From an uncultured Neomegalonema sp. (GTDB taxonomy: Bacteria > Pseudomonadota > Alphaproteobacteria > Rhodobacterales > Rhodobacteraceae): a DNA stretch of 32,350 bases. The DNA is taken from contig CALFFK010000093.1 in NCBI GenBank assembly GCA_937957975.1, positions 1 to 32,350 on the forward strand, written 5' to 3'. Positions 20,674-28,701 of the stretch are shown here, in pieces; the first letter of the stretch is position 1, and the number at the start of each line of letters is the position of its first letter. A program made the translations under genes and the position numbers. The notes beneath the pieces are model-generated. The model had not been told where the DNA came from. It saw nothing but the letters and a program-made list of their open reading frames with translations, and ran no database searches.

Positions 20674-23556
20674 ATGGTTGAGACCCCTGAATACCGGGAC
20701 ACACTGTTCCTGCCGAAAACCGAGTTCCCGATGCGTGCGGGTCTGCCCAAGCGTGAGCCGGAATGGCTGGCCCATTGGGATCGTATTGGATTGTATGAGG
20801 CGCAACGCAAAAAGGCCGCAGGGCGTGAGGCATTCGAGCTGCATGACGGCCCCCCATACGCAAATGGCAATCTACATATTGGCCATGCTCTCAATAAGAT
20901 ACTGAAAGACGTTGTTGTTCGATCTCATCAGATGCTTGGCTATGACAGCCGCTATGTTCCCGGTTGGGATTGCCATGGCCTGCCCATCGAATGGAAGGTC
21001 GAGGAAAAGTATCGCAAGAAGGGCAAAAACAAGGACGAAGTGTCGGTCAACCAACTTCGCAAGGAATGCCGCGAATTCGCCGGTGAGTGGATCGGCACGC
21101 AGATGGAGGAATTCCAACGCCTCGGCGTCATTGGTGACTGGCCCGGCCATTACGAAACCATGAGCTTTCAGGCCGAAGCCGTTATTGCCGAAGAATTTTT
21201 AAAGATGGTCGATAACGGGCTGGTCTATCGCGGCTCCAAACCCGTCATGTGGTCGCCTATTGAAAAGACGGCGCTGGCCGAAGCAGAAGTCGAATATCAC
21301 GACCATCAGAGCCACACGATCTGGGTGAAGTTTCCGGTTGTGAAAACGGATGCACCTGATCTGGAAAATACGTCTGTTGTCATCTGGACAACGACTCCAT
21401 GGACGATCCCGCAAAACCGCGCGATCTGTTTTAGCGAAACGATTTCTTATGGCCTCTATCACGTCACTGATGCCGCGCCAGAAAACTGGACAGCAACGGG
21501 CGATATGCTCCTCATCGCGGACAACCTCGCTGCTGATGTGTTCAAGGCGGCGCGGGTCGATTCTTATGAAAAACTGCGCACGGTCGGGGCTGATGAATTG
21601 GCCGGTCTCGTCACCTCACACCCCTTCAACGGCGCAACCGACGCAAACGGTGAATGGGATTACGAAGTCCCCCTCCTCCCCGGTGAACATGTCACTGACG
21701 AGGCAGGAACCGGCTTTGTCCACACCGCCCCTTCGCATGGTGCGGATGATTACATGATTGGCGTCAAATACAAGCTGCCAATGACCCACAATGTCGGCCC
21801 GGCGGGCGAGTTCCGCGATGACCTGCCATTCTTTGGCGGCCTGCATATTCTCGACCGCAAGGGCAAGGAGGGCAAGGCGAACGATGCCGTCATCAGTAAG
21901 CTGGCCGAAGTCGGCAGGCTGGCGGCCCGTGGCAAACTCACCCACTCTTATCCCCATTCCTGGCGCTCGAAGGCTCCGCTGATCTTCCGCAACACACCGC
22001 AATGGTTTGCGGCGATGGACAAGCCCATCGAGGACGGCACGGAATATTCAGGCAAAACCCTGCGCGAGCGCGCAACCGAAAGCATTGACCGCGATGTACG
22101 TTGGGTTCCGCGCGCTGGACGCAATCGCATCTACAACATGATCGAAAATCGCCCCGACTGGGTGCTGTCACGACAGCGCGTATGGGGCGTTCCGCTCTGC
22201 TGCTTTATGAAAGAAACCGGGCCGGGAAAAATCGAGATTCTGCGCGATGCGACCGTAGACGCGCGTATTCTCGCCGCCTTCCGTGAAGAAGGGGCCGATG
22301 CATGGTTTGAAGACGATGCCGCCGCACGTTTCCTTGATGGTCGAGACGATGCCGCCGACTGGACCAAGGTAACAGATATTCTCGATGTATGGTTCGATTC
22401 AGGCTGTACCCATGCTTATGTGCTGCGCGATGGAGGCGGCAAATGGCCTGCATCTGTCTACCTTGAAGGCACAGACCAACATCGAGGCTGGTTCCATTCC
22501 TCTCTGCTGGAATCGAGTGCCACGACAGGCCGCGCACCTTATGAAACCGTTGTCACCCATGGCTTTACGCTCGACCAAAACGGCCTCAAGATGTCGAAAT
22601 CGCTCGGCAACCAGACTGCACCGCAGGAGGTGATCAAGCAATACGGGGCCGACATCTTGCGCCTGTGGGTCATGCAGGTCGATTACACCGAGGATCAGCG
22701 GATCGGGCCGGAAATCCTGAAATCTGTCGCTGACAGCTATCGCCGCCTTCGCAATACCTTCCGCTTCCTGCTCGGCGCACTCGACGGCTTTTCCGATGCC
22801 GAGCGGATGCCGGTAGAGGAGATGCCAGAGCTGGAGCGCCTGATGCTGCACCGCCTTGCCGAACTCGACGGGGTGGTGCGACAGGGGTATCGCGATTTCG
22901 ATTATCAGAAAACGTTCCAGACCCTGTTCCAGTTCGCAACCGTGGACCTGAGCGCCTTCTATTTCGATATTCGCAAAGACACACTTTACTGCGACGCACC
23001 CGACAGCGACCGCCGCCGTGCCTGTCGCACTGTACTTGATCTGCTGTTTGAGCGCCTGACAATCTGGCTGGCCCCCATGCTGTGCTTCACGATGGAGGAG
23101 GTATGGTTGACCCGGCTGGACGGAACTGATTCCTCGGTCCATCTCCAGACGATCCCTGAGACGCCGGAATCATGGCGGAATGATTCATTGGCAAACAAAT
23201 GGAGCACTATCAGACAAGTACGCCGGGTTGTTACCGGCGCTCTCGAAGAACGGCGACGTGACAAGACTATAGGTGCTTCGCTCGAAGCCGCACCAACGGT
23301 TCATGTTACCGACGAGACCATAATGGAAGTTGCCCGTTCGGTAACATTTGCGGACATTTGCATCACGTCTGATATTACGGTCGAAGCAGGTAATGGCCCT
23401 GATGATGCTTTCCGGCTCGAAGACGTGCCGGGGGTTTCCGTATCCTTCAGGAAAGCAACAGGCGAGAAATGTGCCCGCTGTTGGAAAATCCTGCCAGATG
23501 TCGGAACGCATGATGCGCCTCAAACCTGCGCACGTTGCGCAAGCGTGGTGGCCTGA
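20674..23556 (+). CDS. ileS: Isoleucyl-tRNA synthetase
   Basis: A cytosolic class I aminoacyl-tRNA synthetase that charges tRNA-Ile and edits misactivated valine, 960 residues. The ATP-binding HIGH motif is at residues 68-71 (NLHIGHALNKI) and KMSKS at 639-643. WTTTPWTIPQNRAI near residue 245 belongs to the editing domain. A zinc-binding end is formed by CARC at 933-936 and CARC at 952-955, as in E. coli IleS. The ATG at 20674 is chosen over 20593 because the family N-terminus (YRDTLFLPKTEFPMRAGLP) follows it directly, with a GAGACGCGAG purine tract upstream. A possible structured leader precedes it. It is flanked on both sides by genes for repetitive exported proteins, an unusual setting. Confidence 0.97.
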   Translation: MVETPEYRDTLFLPKTEFPMRAGLPKREPEWLAHWDRIGLYEAQRKKAAGREAFELHDGPPYANGNLHIGHALNKILKDVVVRSHQMLGYDSRYVPGWDCHGLPIEWKVEEKYRKKGKNKDEVSVNQLRKECREFAGEWIGTQMEEFQRLGVIGDWPGHYETMSFQAEAVIAEEFLKMVDNGLVYRGSKPVMWSPIEKTALAEAEVEYHDHQSHTIWVKFPVVKTDAPDLENTSVVIWTTTPWTIPQNRAICFSETISYGLYHVTDAAPENWTATGDMLLIADNLAADVFKAARVDSYEKLRTVGADELAGLVTSHPFNGATDANGEWDYEVPLLPGEHVTDEAGTGFVHTAPSHGADDYMIGVKYKLPMTHNVGPAGEFRDDLPFFGGLHILDRKGKEGKANDAVISKLAEVGRLAARGKLTHSYPHSWRSKAPLIFRNTPQWFAAMDKPIEDGTEYSGKTLRERATESIDRDVRWVPRAGRNRIYNMIENRPDWVLSRQRVWGVPLCCFMKETGPGKIEILRDATVDARILAAFREEGADAWFEDDAAARFLDGRDDAADWTKVTDILDVWFDSGCTHAYVLRDGGGKWPASVYLEGTDQHRGWFHSSLLESSATTGRAPYETVVTHGFTLDQNGLKMSKSLGNQTAPQEVIKQYGADILRLWVMQVDYTEDQRIGPEILKSVADSYRRLRNTFRFLLGALDGFSDAERMPVEEMPELERLMLHRLAELDGVVRQGYRDFDYQKTFQTLFQFATVDLSAFYFDIRKDTLYCDAPDSDRRRACRTVLDLLFERLTIWLAPMLCFTMEEVWLTRLDGTDSSVHLQTIPETPESWRNDSLANKWSTIRQVRRVVTGALEERRRDKTIGASLEAAPTVHVTDETIMEVARSVTFADICITSDITVEAGNGPDDAFRLEDVPGVSVSFRKATGEKCARCWKILPDVGTHDAPQTCARCASVVA

Positions 23557-23583
23557 AAAATGTTCAATGAACGATAAATAACG

Positions 23584-23609
23584 CTTTTGCGGGAGTCATC
23601 ACGCAAAAG
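23584..23609 (+). terminator. Candidate hairpin after ileS
   Basis: CTTTTGCG (23584-23591) pairs with CGCAAAAG (23602-23609) around a 10-base loop, extendable by a G-U and a C-G pair. It lies 28 bases after the ileS stop. No T-run follows, so termination is uncertain. Confidence 0.45.
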
Positions 23610-23732
23610 TGCTTCGCATTGCTTCAAAATAAGCGCATATCATAAAATTATTTCCCAAACTGTATCGTAGTGTGCCAATATACCTAAGGCGGCGTATCAT
23701 TTCGCGTCACATTAGTGCCAGAGGTATGGACT

Positions 23733-24695
23733 ATGAACAGAACAGGGTTTCTTAGCGCACTCACATTCGTAATCAGCGGCGGGCTTACGGCTCCTGCGAT
23801 TGCTGGTGGGTGCAATACGCCGGTCTACATGGCCTGCAATACAGTCACCACCACGGTTGCACCGACCCAACATGAGCCAGTGGCAACGACCACACGCCAG
23901 ATTGCGCGAACTGTGTACGAAAGAGTGCCGGTTACGACTCACAAGCAGGTTGCAAGAACAGTGACCGAGCAGGTCCCCGTGACGAAATCTGAGCAGGTTG
24001 CCCGTACAGTCAGTAAACAGGTTCCCTATACCTATACTGATCAAGTTTCTCGCACTGTGGAACGCACTGTTGAAGAAACTGTCATGGATACAGTCGAAGA
24101 AGAATATTTCGAAACAGTACCCGTCACGACCTATAAACAGGTGCGCCGAACCCGCACAAAGGAAGTGCCCCGCGTCGTAACAAAGGTTGTGCCGGAAACT
24201 ATCTTTGAAGACGTGGAACGCACCGGCTTCAGGGAAGTACAGGAAACCGTTTATGATACGGTGGACAAGACGGTCTTCGAAACCCGCGAGAAAACAATCT
24301 ACGAGACCGTACCTACAACGACCTACAAGCAGGTTCCAAAAACAGTATTCGAAACGGTTTCCGTTCCTGCACCTGCTCCTGCGGTCGCCCGCACAGTGAC
24401 GATTAACGTAATCGCAGCACCAGCGCCCGCTCCAACAATCATACAACAACCTGCCCCAATCCTTCAGCAGCCCCTCCCGATCCCAACGTTCGGCGGCGGC
24501 TTCTTTGGTGGCTTCGGCGGTGGGTTTGGTGGTGGCAGCATTTCAAACCAGACGGTCATCATCAATAACACCCGTGGTGGCGGCAATCGCAAGGCCCGTT
24601 ACCATCATGGCAAACACAAAAAATACCACCATCGCGGCAAGCACAAAAAATACCACCATCGCGGTAAAAAATATAGCCGTGGTCGCTCGCACTAA
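23733..24695 (+). CDS. Secreted repeat-rich protein with Lys/His-rich tail
   Basis: A 320-residue exported protein of unknown function. A signal peptide (about 1-24) is cleaved near AIA. Two cysteines follow (27, 35). Residues 57-104 are three 16-residue tandem units, each of the form (I/V)ARTV-x2-(R/Q)VP-x6-Q. Degenerate units continue to about 210, with VEETVMDTVEEEYFETVP and ETVYDTVDKTVFETREK. A Pro/Ala linker (211-250) leads to a Gly/Phe run (253-269). The tail (287-320) is strongly basic, with two GKHKKYHHR units. Predicted charge is very uneven: acidic middle, basic end. The start at 23733 is preferred over 23715 because AGAGGT lies upstream and the signal peptide begins cleanly. It shares export, VPV-type repeats and a Gly-rich block with the 601-residue protein across ileS. 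Confidence 0.85.
   Translation: MNRTGFLSALTFVISGGLTAPAIAGGCNTPVYMACNTVTTTVAPTQHEPVATTTRQIARTVYERVPVTTHKQVARTVTEQVPVTKSEQVARTVSKQVPYTYTDQVSRTVERTVEETVMDTVEEEYFETVPVTTYKQVRRTRTKEVPRVVTKVVPETIFEDVERTGFREVQETVYDTVDKTVFETREKTIYETVPTTTYKQVPKTVFETVSVPAPAPAVARTVTINVIAAPAPAPTIIQQPAPILQQPLPIPTFGGGFFGGFGGGFGGGSISNQTVIINNTRGGGNRKARYHHGKHKKYHHRGKHKKYHHRGKKYSRGRSH
23901..24044 (+). repeat. Three tandem 48-base coding repeats
   Basis: Three successive 16-codon units encode residues 57-72, 73-88 and 89-104 of the 320-residue protein. Each holds an ART V core and a VP(V/Y)T core and ends in Gln. Less regular units continue downstream to about 24362. Confidence 0.85.
24609..24662 (+). repeat. 27-base tandem duplication in the basic tail
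   Basis: Two adjacent 27-base units (24609-24635 and 24636-24662) differ at one base and encode GKHKKYHHR twice. Near identity points to a recent slippage duplication. A partial third unit (GKKYSRGR) follows. Confidence 0.9.
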
Positions 24696-24836
24696 AGTGT
24701 ATTGCATTTAGTTTGAAGCAATGCGCGGGGGTTCGCGTTCGAGCCACAGGCGCCCCGAAGGAGGCAAGAGGCAGCGAAAGGCGATCCGACTTCAATGCAA
24801 AACGCTACAACCAATATCTGACTCCGTTCGATCTTC

Positions 24837-24874
24837 AGCCCTGGAAAGCGACAGCTTTTCGGGGCTATTCTTTT
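24837..24874 (+). terminator. Intrinsic terminator of the Lys/His-tailed repeat-protein gene
   Basis: AGCCCTGGAAAGC (24837-24849) pairs over all 13 positions with GCTTTTCGGGGCT (24854-24866), two pairs being G-U, around a GACA loop. ATTCTTTT follows. It is a strong plus-strand terminator 142 bases after the stop. Its 3' arm touches the stop codon of the convergent saccharopine dehydrogenase gene. Confidence 0.85.
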
Positions 24875-25911
24875 GTCAGACTGCTAACAGTTTCATCGAA
24901 AGCCACCTTCGCATTACGCCATGCAACGCCGTTCGGGTAATCGCGCAACACAGGCAGAAGTTGGGTTGAGAAATCTTCCGAGGCTTCACGGGGCAAAAGT
25001 GATGGCAGATTATCAATAGCGGTCAGCCAAACCTCGCGTTCACCGATATGCAGAAATGGCTCATCCCAGCTCGTCGGCGCATCATAGACAGGCAGGGGAT
25101 TGAAATCCGACAACGGATCACAGGCTACATCCGCGATCACACCCAGCCTTGTCGCAGAGTCGCTGAGATCATTGGCGGTGGCAAGAACCAGGCCGGGGCC
25201 GCGCAACAGAACACAGTTTACAAGAATATCATGTTCCAGCAGGGCCACACGGTCGAGATCAATAGTTTCCTCTATATCCCAACGGGTTACAGGAATATCC
25301 AATGCCTCAAACAACTCTCCCGCACCCTGCCCTGAGCGCCCTTTGGCTCCAATAATTATGGCGCGCGGCACCTTTGTATTATCGCGTACAGTCTTGATAT
25401 CGTTAATAAATACATCACGTGAGTCATGCGGGCCAACGGAATTCGCAGCCTCACCCCGTTCGCGCAGGAACCAACCACGTAAACCCAGCGCCGCACCGAG
25501 CCACCCGGCCCAATATCCAAACGCAGCAACTCGATTCCCGGTTTCACCAGTCAGATATTCAAGATCATAAAGCGTCCCTTCGCCCCTCAGGAACCGGGAC
25601 AGATCACCTTGCCATCCACGTTGCCCCTTATAAAGATGCGCAAAATGAGCGTAGGTTCCACCAAGAACATCAGGGCTTTGGGGTAATTCTTTCACGCCGA
25701 GTACAAGCGTATCATCCGGCACATGAATCCATGAACCGGGTTCAACCAATATGCACCCTGCCCCGGCATAGGCAGCATCGTCAAAAATACGGCGGGTACT
25801 ACGCTCAACCGATACCGTGCCCCCAGCCCCAACCAGTACCGCCGCATCCATCGGAGTCAGCGGCGTCCGGCGTTCTGTCTCACGGGCCTCCGCACGCAGT
25901 AACAGCTTCAT
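24865..25911 (-). CDS. Saccharopine dehydrogenase (Lys1-like)
   Basis: An NAD-dependent dehydrogenase of 348 residues resembling fungal Lys1, which splits saccharopine to lysine and 2-oxoglutarate (or the reverse). The N-terminal AlaDH/PNT-like domain has LRAEARETERRTPLTP, and the catalytic pair Lys74 (GVKELP) and His92 (HFAHLYKGQRGW) matches yeast Lys77/His96. The NAD-binding domain carries RAIIIGAKGRSGQGAGELF near residue 185. DVACDP near 265 is also typical. The ATG overlaps the purN stop as TAATG, making it the last gene of the purine-linked operon. The role could be lysine metabolism or the oxidation of another secondary amine acid. The methylated-amine genes upstream make the latter worth considering. 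Confidence 0.88.
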   Translation of the reverse strand: MKLLLRAEARETERRTPLTPMDAAVLVGAGGTVSVERSTRRIFDDAAYAGAGCILVEPGSWIHVPDDTLVLGVKELPQSPDVLGGTYAHFAHLYKGQRGWQGDLSRFLRGEGTLYDLEYLTGETGNRVAAFGYWAGWLGAALGLRGWFLRERGEAANSVGPHDSRDVFINDIKTVRDNTKVPRAIIIGAKGRSGQGAGELFEALDIPVTRWDIEETIDLDRVALLEHDILVNCVLLRGPGLVLATANDLSDSATRLGVIADVACDPLSDFNPLPVYDAPTSWDEPFLHIGEREVWLTAIDNLPSLLPREASEDFSTQLLPVLRDYPNGVAWRNAKVAFDETVSSLTKE

Positions 25912-26558
25912 TAGGTGCTCTCCGGTGGATTGATCGCAGGGACCGGAAGGGGATGATCGCGCACCGCGACCCGCTCACCCTCTACCCGCGCCGTGCCCGA
26001 TGCGACCAGGGACAGGGCGTGGGGGTAAAGCCGGTGTTCCTGCGCCAGCACCCGCGCCCCCAGCGTCTGCGCTGTATCATCGGCAGCAACAGGCACGATC
26101 GCCTGCGCCACGATCGGCCCTTCATCCATCGCCGCCCGGACAAAATGAACCGTACAGCCGTGCCAGCGTGCCCCAACCTCCAACACGCGGGCATGCGTAT
26201 CCAAACCCTTGAAAGCGGGCAATAATGACGGGTGGATATTAATCATCCGATCCCGCCACCGTTCCACGAACCACGGGGTCAGCAAACGCATGTATCCCGC
26301 AAGGCAAATCAGGTCGATTTTGTGACGAACAAGCACCGCATCAATTGCACGCTCGTGGGCCTCCCGATCCCCGGCGAAAGGGCGGTGTGGCAGGGTTTCT
26401 GTCGCAATACCGCGTTCTGCCGCCAGATCAAGGCCGGGCGCGTCCACAACATTCGAGAGAACCAACGCCATCTCTGCGGGAAAATCAGGGGTCGCGCAGG
26501 CATCGATTAATGCCACCATATTAGACCCACGCCCGGAAATAAAAGCCGCAACACGCAT
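25911..26558 (-). CDS. purN: Phosphoribosylglycinamide formyltransferase
   Basis: A cytosolic enzyme that transfers a formyl group from 10-formyltetrahydrofolate to GAR in purine synthesis. It has 215 residues, the normal PurN length. The start SGRGSNMVALIDA binds substrate. The catalytic triad is Asn107 and His109 in NIHPSLLPAF and Asp145 in MDEGPIVAQ. GLDTHARVLE is also a family mark. The ATG at 26558 begins one base after the purM stop. Longer in-frame extensions upstream overlap purM and are rejected. Its stop overlaps the next gene start. The purM-purN pair is conserved in bacteria. Confidence 0.95.
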   Translation of the reverse strand: MRVAAFISGRGSNMVALIDACATPDFPAEMALVLSNVVDAPGLDLAAERGIATETLPHRPFAGDREAHERAIDAVLVRHKIDLICLAGYMRLLTPWFVERWRDRMINIHPSLLPAFKGLDTHARVLEVGARWHGCTVHFVRAAMDEGPIVAQAIVPVAADDTAQTLGARVLAQEHRLYPHALSLVASGTARVEGERVAVRDHPLPVPAINPPEST

Positions 26559-26559
26559 C

Positions 26560-27612
26560 CTAATGCGAGCCGTAGACAACCGCCGCACCATCACGCGCCT
26601 GAAGATCCCCGATCCGGTGAACCGTCTCGCCCTCCCCTTCGAGAATGGCGCGTATATCCGCCACTGCATCAGGCGCAACCACCACGACCATTCCAATCCC
26701 AAGATTGAAGGCACGGCGCATCTCTGTTTCCTCAACGCCTCCCTCACGGGCAAGCCAGTCAAAAACGGCAGGGCGCGGCCACGACGCCGGATCAATCTGC
26801 GCCGCCAGCCCATCAGGCAGCACGCGCGGTACATTCTCGGTCAGCCCACCGCCGGTTATGTGGGCAAAACCACGCAAACCGGGATGCATCATCGCCGCAA
26901 GACACGAGCGTACATAAATACGGGTTGGCGTAATCAACGCTTCGGCCACGCTGCCATCACCAAATGGCGCAGGATCATGCCAATCAAGGCCCGCCATCCC
27001 GACGATCTTTCGGATCAGCGAATACCCGTTCGAGTGCGGCCCACTGGATGCAAGACCAAGCAATACATCGCCATCCTGTGCCGCGCGCGGCAAGATCCCA
27101 TCGCGCTCCACCGCACCGACCGAAAACCCGGCCAGATCATAATCCCCCGGCGCGTAAAGCCCCGGCATCTCTGCCGTCTCGCCGCCAATCAGGCCACAGC
27201 CTGCCTGCCGACATCCTTCCGCGATCCCATCCACGATGGCCTTGCCCTGCATAATGTCGAGCGCGCCCGTCGCGTAGTAATCGAGGAAGAACAGCGGCTG
27301 CGCCCCTTGCGCCAGCAAATCATTCACGCACATCGCGACCAAATCGATACCGATACCGCCATGCAAGCCAGTCTCAATGGCGATTTTCAGTTTGGTCCCC
27401 ACCCCGTCCGTTGCCGCCACCAATATCGGATCATCAAACCCCGCCGCCTTCAGATCAAAGAGGCCGCCAAAACCGCCAATCCCCCCCATCATGCCCGGTC
27501 GTGTGGTCGAGCGCACGGCGGGCTTTATCGCCTCTACAAAAGCATTGCCCGCGTCCACATCAACGCCCGCATCGCGATAGGTTAGCCCACTTCCGTCCTG
27601 TTCATCCGCCAT
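26560..27612 (-). CDS. purM: Phosphoribosylformylglycinamidine cyclo-ligase
   Basis: This enzyme is AIR synthetase, which closes the imidazole ring in purine synthesis using ATP. It has 350 residues, the usual length. Signatures in order: [18 protein letters not shown], the glycine-rich [47 protein letters not shown], and [12 protein letters not shown] late [18 protein letters not shown] completes the fold. The ATG at 27612 lies 12 bases after the serine-hydrolase stop, so co-transcription from upstream is likely. No PurR-like operator or purine riboswitch is visible in that short gap. Confidence 0.96.
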   Translation of the reverse strand: MADEQDGSGLTYRDAGVDVDAGNAFVEAIKPAVRSTTRPGMMGGIGGFGGLFDLKAAGFDDPILVAATDGVGTKLKIAIETGLHGGIGIDLVAMCVNDLLAQGAQPLFFLDYYATGALDIMQGKAIVDGIAEGCRQAGCGLIGGETAEMPGLYAPGDYDLAGFSVGAVERDGILPRAAQDGDVLLGLASSGPHSNGYSLIRKIVGMAGLDWHDPAPFGDGSVAEALITPTRIYVRSCLAAMMHPGLRGFAHITGGGLTENVPRVLPDGLAAQIDPASWPRPAVFDWLAREGGVEETEMRRAFNLGIGMVVVVAPDAVADIRAILEGEGETVHRIGDLQARDGAAVVYGSH

Positions 27613-27624
27613 GTCACGCCCTTC

Positions 27625-28683
27625 CTAATGTCGTCGGAGGGCTAGCGCATCCGGGCCGGTTTGGGAAGCGGCGAGCATGTCGTCGGTCACGCTGAGAACC
27701 TGCGTCCGCAGCATGGCGCTGAAAGCATTGCACACCACCATCACTCCGATGCCCTTTGTGGGTAACAAACGAATATCGGCAAACCACATCGTATTCGTGC
27801 CGGTATGGCGCAGTAGCGGAGTGCCATCCGGCAAGCGACCAACGCCCCAACCCGCCGCATAGCCGTTACGGCCGGGCCGATGCGCTTCCCGCATCAGGGC
27901 AGAAGAAAGATACCCGGAAGGCCCGCCCCCAAGATGAACCGCCGCAAACTGCGCCCAATCTGCAAGCGGCAGGTGAACCCGCCCGGCGGGGCCGTATAAA
28001 CGCGGATTATCCGCCCAGGGGCCGGGTGGCTTCGGATGCCATCCCCTGCGCCCTGCAACATGCCCCACAGGCGCGGGAAGGGACGGCGCACCAAAACCTG
28101 CGCCCGACATTCCAAGGGGGATGAAGACTTCACGTTCAAGCGCCCGTTCCCACGGCATTCCCATCGCGGCCTCGATCACGGCTCCGAGAAGGATATAGCC
28201 AAGATTGGAATACCCGGCCTCGGCAACGGGCCTGTCAGCCAGTGCCAGCGCGGCAATATACCGGCGCTGCTCGACCAAGGGAGCGCGGGTCGCGCGCAAC
28301 CGTGCAAAGACACTCCAGTGAGGGTCACGGCGGATGCCTGCTTCGTGTCGCAAAACCGCCCGCAGCGGCATGGCTGCAAACGCCGGATGCATGGCAATAC
28401 CCGGTAATGCTTCGGCCAGACCGGCCCCCAGATCGACACGCCCCTGCGCCTGCAACCGTGCCAGCAATGTCGCCGTCATCGCTTTTGTACATGAACCAAC
28501 ATGCCATGCATCACCCAGCCGCACCGGGTCCGGTCGCCCCGCAATGCGCACCCCCGACACCGCAAGCGCAGCGATCCTCCCACCGCGCAAAACCACCGCC
28601 CCGGCCCCCGGCGCATCGTGCGTCAAGGCATCGAGCCGCCGCAAGAGATCACCCGCCATATCCATTGGCGAGGCCATCCACAT
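27625..28683 (-). CDS. Beta-lactamase-fold serine hydrolase
   Basis: A 352-residue member of the class C beta-lactamase / penicillin-binding-protein-like hydrolase family. The catalytic serine and lysine are Ser64 and Lys67 in GSCTKAM, the YxN motif is Tyr158-Ser-Asn160 in AGYSNLGY, and HTG at 293-295 stands in for KTG. No signal peptide is evident, so it is probably cytosolic and an esterase or amidase rather than a true lactamase. The start is uncertain: ATGs at 28683, 28677, 28665 and 28659 are all in frame, and none has a strong ribosome-binding site. It lies between the flavoprotein gene and purM, both within 20 bases. Substrate unknown. Confidence 0.85.
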   Translation of the reverse strand: MWMASPMDMAGDLLRRLDALTHDAPGAGAVVLRGGRIAALAVSGVRIAGRPDPVRLGDAWHVGSCTKAMTATLLARLQAQGRVDLGAGLAEALPGIAMHPAFAAMPLRAVLRHEAGIRRDPHWSVFARLRATRAPLVEQRRYIAALALADRPVAEAGYSNLGYILLGAVIEAAMGMPWERALEREVFIPLGMSGAGFGAPSLPAPVGHVAGRRGWHPKPPGPWADNPRLYGPAGRVHLPLADWAQFAAVHLGGGPSGYLSSALMREAHRPGRNGYAAGWGVGRLPDGTPLLRHTGTNTMWFADIRLLPTKGIGVMVVCNAFSAMLRTQVLSVTDDMLAASQTGPDALALRRH

Positions 28684-28701
28684 ACCGTGCCATTTGGTGG
28701 G

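Noticed and set aside
22399-23142. 247-residue open frame opposite ileS
   Set aside because: Antisense to ileS catalytic and anticodon-binding regions; no family features.
26559-26834. 92-residue N-terminal extension of PurN
   Set aside because: It overlaps the end of purM and is not part of the family; the ATG at 26558 gives the standard length.
26563-27585. 340-residue open frame opposite purM
   Set aside because: Antisense to an unmistakable purM gene, with no recognisable domain.
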